Position numbers and translations under genes: made by a program. Shown piece by piece: positions 12,265 to 14,615 of a DNA stretch of 14,615 nt. The DNA is taken from NCBI GenBank assembly GCA_002429315.1, contig DIZC01000075.1, positions 38,828 through 53,442 on the forward strand, given 5' to 3'. Each line of letters begins with the position of its first letter. Position 1 is the stretch's first letter. The DNA comes from Alphaproteobacteria bacterium UBA6038 (GTDB taxonomy: Bacteria; Pseudomonadota; Alphaproteobacteria; Micropepsales; Micropepsaceae). The notes under the pieces were generated by a model, which saw only the letters and a list, made by a program, of their open reading frames with translations, was not told the DNA's origin and did not search any database.

Positions 12265-13578
12265 ATGGCTGAGACGGTCTTCTTTTCCTGGCAGATAGAT
12301 ACGCCCACCGATACCGGGCGGAACTTTATCGAGCGGGCGCTCGAACGTGCAATCGGTCGCCTCAACGATGCAGTCGAATTGGAGGAACCTGAACGAGAAT
12401 CGCTTGCTTTGGATAGGGATACAAAGGGAGTGGCTGGGCAGCCACCTATCGTAGATACGATTTTCAAAAAGATTGACGGTGCCACTGTTTTTGTGCCCGA
12501 CCTGACGTTCGTTGGATTAAGGGCGGATGGTAGGCCGACACCAAACCCCAATGTGCTTATTGAATACGGATGGGCCCTGAAGAGCTTAAGTCATGGTCGC
12601 ATCGTGCCAGTCATGAATGTGGCGCATGGTGAACCGGACAGTGACTCCATGCCGTTCGATATGCGCCATTTGCGCTTTCCAATTACATACAATCTGCCTC
12701 CGGACGCTGCTGAAGAGCTAAGAAAAGCTCGACGGGAAAAATTTGCGAAGGAGCTTGAAGGAGCACTTCGAGCAGTTATCGAGGAGCACGGCTTAGCGAC
12801 CGGAGTTGCGAAAGTCGCGGCAAAGCCATTTCCAGCCGTCGAGCCGATCTCAGGCCCCGCACGGTTCCGGCCGTCCGGCGCGGCCTTAGGGATTCGCGAC
12901 ATGCGGCTACCTGGCATGCCATCGGGAGAAATTCGTCTACAAGATGGGTCAGCTGTCTGGCTGCGAGTGATGCCAGCGCACGATCCGGAGCGGACTTGGA
13001 CCACAACTGAATTGCGCACGGCTGGCGTTGAAGGAGGACGTTCTTTCTTGGGGCCCCTAGTCTCTGCATATGGAGGCCTTACCTATCTGCGCGCCGACGA
13101 TGGTTTCGGCGTTTTCCGGACTGGTGAGGGCAATTCGACAGACACAGTCACGTTTGCCTTCGAGACGGGCGAAGTTTGGTCGATTGATTCGCGTGTGGTT
13201 CCGACAAGCAAACACGCGTCGGACGAACGTTCCAACGCTGGTGTTCCAATCTTTGAAGATGAGTTTCGGAACGGGCTTGCCCGCTTTTCCGCATTTCTCG
13301 AACAGCTCGGCTTGAAGCGACCCTTCCGTTGGATAGCAGGAATGGAAGGCGTTCGAGGATGCGGCCTCTATTATGAACCCGCCCCGGGATATGAAAGAAG
13401 GGTTCCGGGTCCAGCGGGTACGTGCGTAGCCGACGTAATTTCTGCAGAGGGGATGTTTTTGGAGGGAGAATCCTCCGGACATGCGCTGAAGCCATTCTTT
13501 GTTAAGGTATTCTCGAAATTCGGACTCGATAGGCGCGACTACCCTGCTGACTCAAATACGGAGGTGGATGCCAGGTGA
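12265..13578 (+). CDS. TIR/nucleoside-deoxyribosyltransferase-like domain protein with unknown C-terminal domain
   Basis: The 437-residue protein appears to have two domains. The N-terminal 1-145 starts with a strand ending in FFSWQIDTP (6-14) and a helix (GRNFIERALERAIGRL). Next come DRDTKGVAGQPPIVDTIFKKI (50-70), the strand ATVFVPDLTFVG (73-84), NPNVLIEYGWALKSL (94-108) and the strand GRIVPVMNVAHG (111-122). This order, with a Glu (Glu100) in an N-V-x-x-E-x-G-x-A helix, resembles TIR-like nucleotide-binding domains and nucleoside deoxyribosyltransferases, which cleave N-glycosidic bonds; NAD+ or a nucleotide as substrate is my inference. A charged helix (150-176) and a Pro-rich linker lead to an unrecognised C-terminal domain (about 205-437) rich in beta strands and Trp (VWLRVMP, GEVWSID, FRWIAGMEG). 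No good ribosome site precedes the ATG. TTA codons and low G+C suggest transfer. It overlaps mccB by four bases. Confidence 0.75.
   Translation: MAETVFFSWQIDTPTDTGRNFIERALERAIGRLNDAVELEEPERESLALDRDTKGVAGQPPIVDTIFKKIDGATVFVPDLTFVGLRADGRPTPNPNVLIEYGWALKSLSHGRIVPVMNVAHGEPDSDSMPFDMRHLRFPITYNLPPDAAEELRKARREKFAKELEGALRAVIEEHGLATGVAKVAAKPFPAVEPISGPARFRPSGAALGIRDMRLPGMPSGEIRLQDGSAVWLRVMPAHDPERTWTTTELRTAGVEGGRSFLGPLVSAYGGLTYLRADDGFGVFRTGEGNSTDTVTFAFETGEVWSIDSRVVPTSKHASDERSNAGVPIFEDEFRNGLARFSAFLEQLGLKRPFRWIAGMEGVRGCGLYYEPAPGYERRVPGPAGTCVADVISAEGMFLEGESSGHALKPFFVKVFSKFGLDRRDYPADSNTEVDAR
13560..13564 (+). promoter_or_regulatory. Ribosome binding site of mccB inside the TIR-like gene
   Basis: GGAGG at 13560-13564 lies ten bases before the mccB GTG at 13575, a rather long spacing, and within the last codons of the upstream gene. 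It supports the GTG start and translational coupling. Confidence 0.5.
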
Positions 13579-14615
13579 CCATACTCAAATCCACCATTTC
13601 TCCGAACTCCCCCGCCTTCAAAGCCAATGCGGAGGCGATGGGGAAGCTTGTCGCCGAACTGAAGGAGAAAATGGCGCGGGCTGCCCTCGGCGGCGATGAG
13701 AAGAGCCGCCAGCGCCACACCGACCGCGGCAAGCTGTTGCCGCGCGAGCGGGTGGAGCGGCTGATCGATCCCGGCTCGCCGTTTCTCGAGCTGTCGCCGC
13801 TCGCGGCCAACAATATGTATGACGGCGACATCCACGCTGCTGGAATCATCACCGGCATCGGCCGCATCGAGGGCCGCGAATGCGTCATCGTCTGCAACGA
13901 CGCCACCATCAAGGGCGGCACCTATTATCCCATCACCGTGAAGAAGCACCTGCGGGCGCAGGAGATTGCGCGCGAGAACCGGCTGCCCTGCATCTATCTG
14001 GTGGATTCCGGCGGCGCCAATCTGCCAAACCAGGCGGAGATTTTCCCCGACCGCGATCACTTCGGCCGCATCTTCTACAACCAGGCGACGCTCTCCGCCG
14101 CCGGCATTCCACAGATCGCCAGTGTTTTGGGCTCGTGCACCGCGGGCGGCGCCTATGTGCCGGCGATGAGCGACGAGACCATCATCGTGAAGGGGCAGGG
14201 CACCATCTTCCTCGCCGGTCCCCCGCTGGTGAAGGCGGCCACCGGCGAAGTGGTGAGCGCGGAAGAACTGGGCGGCGCCGATGTGCACGCGAAAGTCAGC
14301 GGTGTCGCCGATCACTACGCCAATGACGACACCCACGCGCTCGCGATCGCGCGTCGGATTGTTTCCAATCTCAACACCCGCAAGGCACCGGACATTCCGC
14401 TGCGCGAGCCGCGCCCGCCCGCTTACGACACGTCAGAACTCAACGGCATCGTGCCACCCTCGCTGATGACGCAATACGATGTGCGCGAGGTGATCGCGCG
14501 GCTGGTGGACGGCTCGGAGCTGGACGAGTTCAAGAAGACCTACGGCACCACGCTCGTCACCGGCTTTGCCCATATCGAGGGCATGCCGGTCGGCATCGTC
14601 GCCAACAACGGCATC
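13575..14615 (+). CDS. mccB: Methylcrotonyl-CoA carboxylase, carboxyltransferase (beta) subunit, 3' end beyond window
   Basis: The first 347 residues are present of a protein usually about 535 long. It transfers the carboxyl group from biotin (carried by the MccA subunit) to 3-methylcrotonyl-CoA, the step after isovaleryl-CoA dehydrogenase in leucine degradation. It opens with the family-typical MTILKS start, encoded from GTG. RHTDRGKLLPRERVERLIDPGSPFLEL is the usual N-terminal acyl-CoA carboxylase motif. Then come NDATIKGGTYYPITVKKHLRAQEIA, DSGGANLPNQ at 144-153, and TAGGAYVPAMSDE at 189-201, the glycine-rich oxyanion region. GTIFLAGPPLVKAATGEVVSAEELGGADVH identifies the methylcrotonyl branch rather than propionyl-CoA carboxylase. 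The GTG overlaps the stop of the TIR-like gene as GTGA. Its high G+C contrasts with that gene, and no separate promoter is visible between them. Confidence 0.96.
   Translation, partial: MTILKSTISPNSPAFKANAEAMGKLVAELKEKMARAALGGDEKSRQRHTDRGKLLPRERVERLIDPGSPFLELSPLAANNMYDGDIHAAGIITGIGRIEGRECVIVCNDATIKGGTYYPITVKKHLRAQEIARENRLPCIYLVDSGGANLPNQAEIFPDRDHFGRIFYNQATLSAAGIPQIASVLGSCTAGGAYVPAMSDETIIVKGQGTIFLAGPPLVKAATGEVVSAEELGGADVHAKVSGVADHYANDDTHALAIARRIVSNLNTRKAPDIPLREPRPPAYDTSELNGIVPPSLMTQYDVREVIARLVDGSELDEFKKTYGTTLVTGFAHIEGMPVGIVANNGI

Noticed and set aside
13539..14336. Minus-strand open frame (265 codons) antisense to mccB
   Set aside because: The opposite strand encodes an unmistakable carboxyltransferase; this frame has no domain features.

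Overview
The window looks like the chromosome of a G+C-rich alphaproteobacterium. The signs are a TonB-dependent outer-membrane receptor, a tRNA gene with an encoded CCA end, an isovaleryl-CoA dehydrogenase whose N-terminus is of the alphaproteobacterial type, and GC-rich palindromic intergenic repeats. I cannot place it to genus. A line of mccB (14401-14460) is about 68% G+C, while a line inside the 11.9-13.6 kb module (12001-12060) is about 50%.

Left part (1-4195). A TonB-dependent receptor runs leftward off the window edge. It is divergent from a small acylphosphatase gene (acyP), whose stop overlaps tail-to-tail with lipB (octanoyltransferase) on the other strand. Divergent from lipB is a two-gene sulfate-assimilation operon: a siroheme synthase (precorrin-2 dehydrogenase/ferrochelatase type) that starts at TTG, overlapping by ATGA with cysH (iron-sulfur type APS/PAPS reductase). 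No sulfite reductase gene lies between them.

Middle part (4196-7752). On the minus strand lie a tRNA-Leu(GAG) and, just downstream of it, an overlapping DUF4160/DUF2442 pair that resembles a toxin-antitoxin module. A cyclopropane-fatty-acid-synthase-like methyltransferase follows, also on the minus strand and divergent from ivd (isovaleryl-CoA dehydrogenase, leucine catabolism). After ivd comes a 202-base non-coding stretch with a 16-base tandem repeat that includes the ivd stop codon and two perfect hairpins.

Right part (7753-14615). A tandem SGNH-hydrolase-like gene and GSCFA-domain gene lead into a thiolase with its own plausible sigma-70 promoter. A secreted cupin is convergent with the thiolase. 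A pair of inverted GC-rich palindromes (REP/REPIN-like) follows, and then a lower-GC two-gene module: a 128-aa protein of unknown family and a 437-aa protein with a TIR/deoxyribosyltransferase-like N-terminal domain fused to an unrecognised C-terminal domain. The second gene ends in a 4-base GTGA overlap with mccB (methylcrotonyl-CoA carboxylase beta subunit), which runs off the right edge. ivd, the thiolase and mccB together suggest a leucine/acyl-CoA degradation locus broken up by accessory genes. The TIR-like module is the best candidate for a poorly described, possibly defensive, system.
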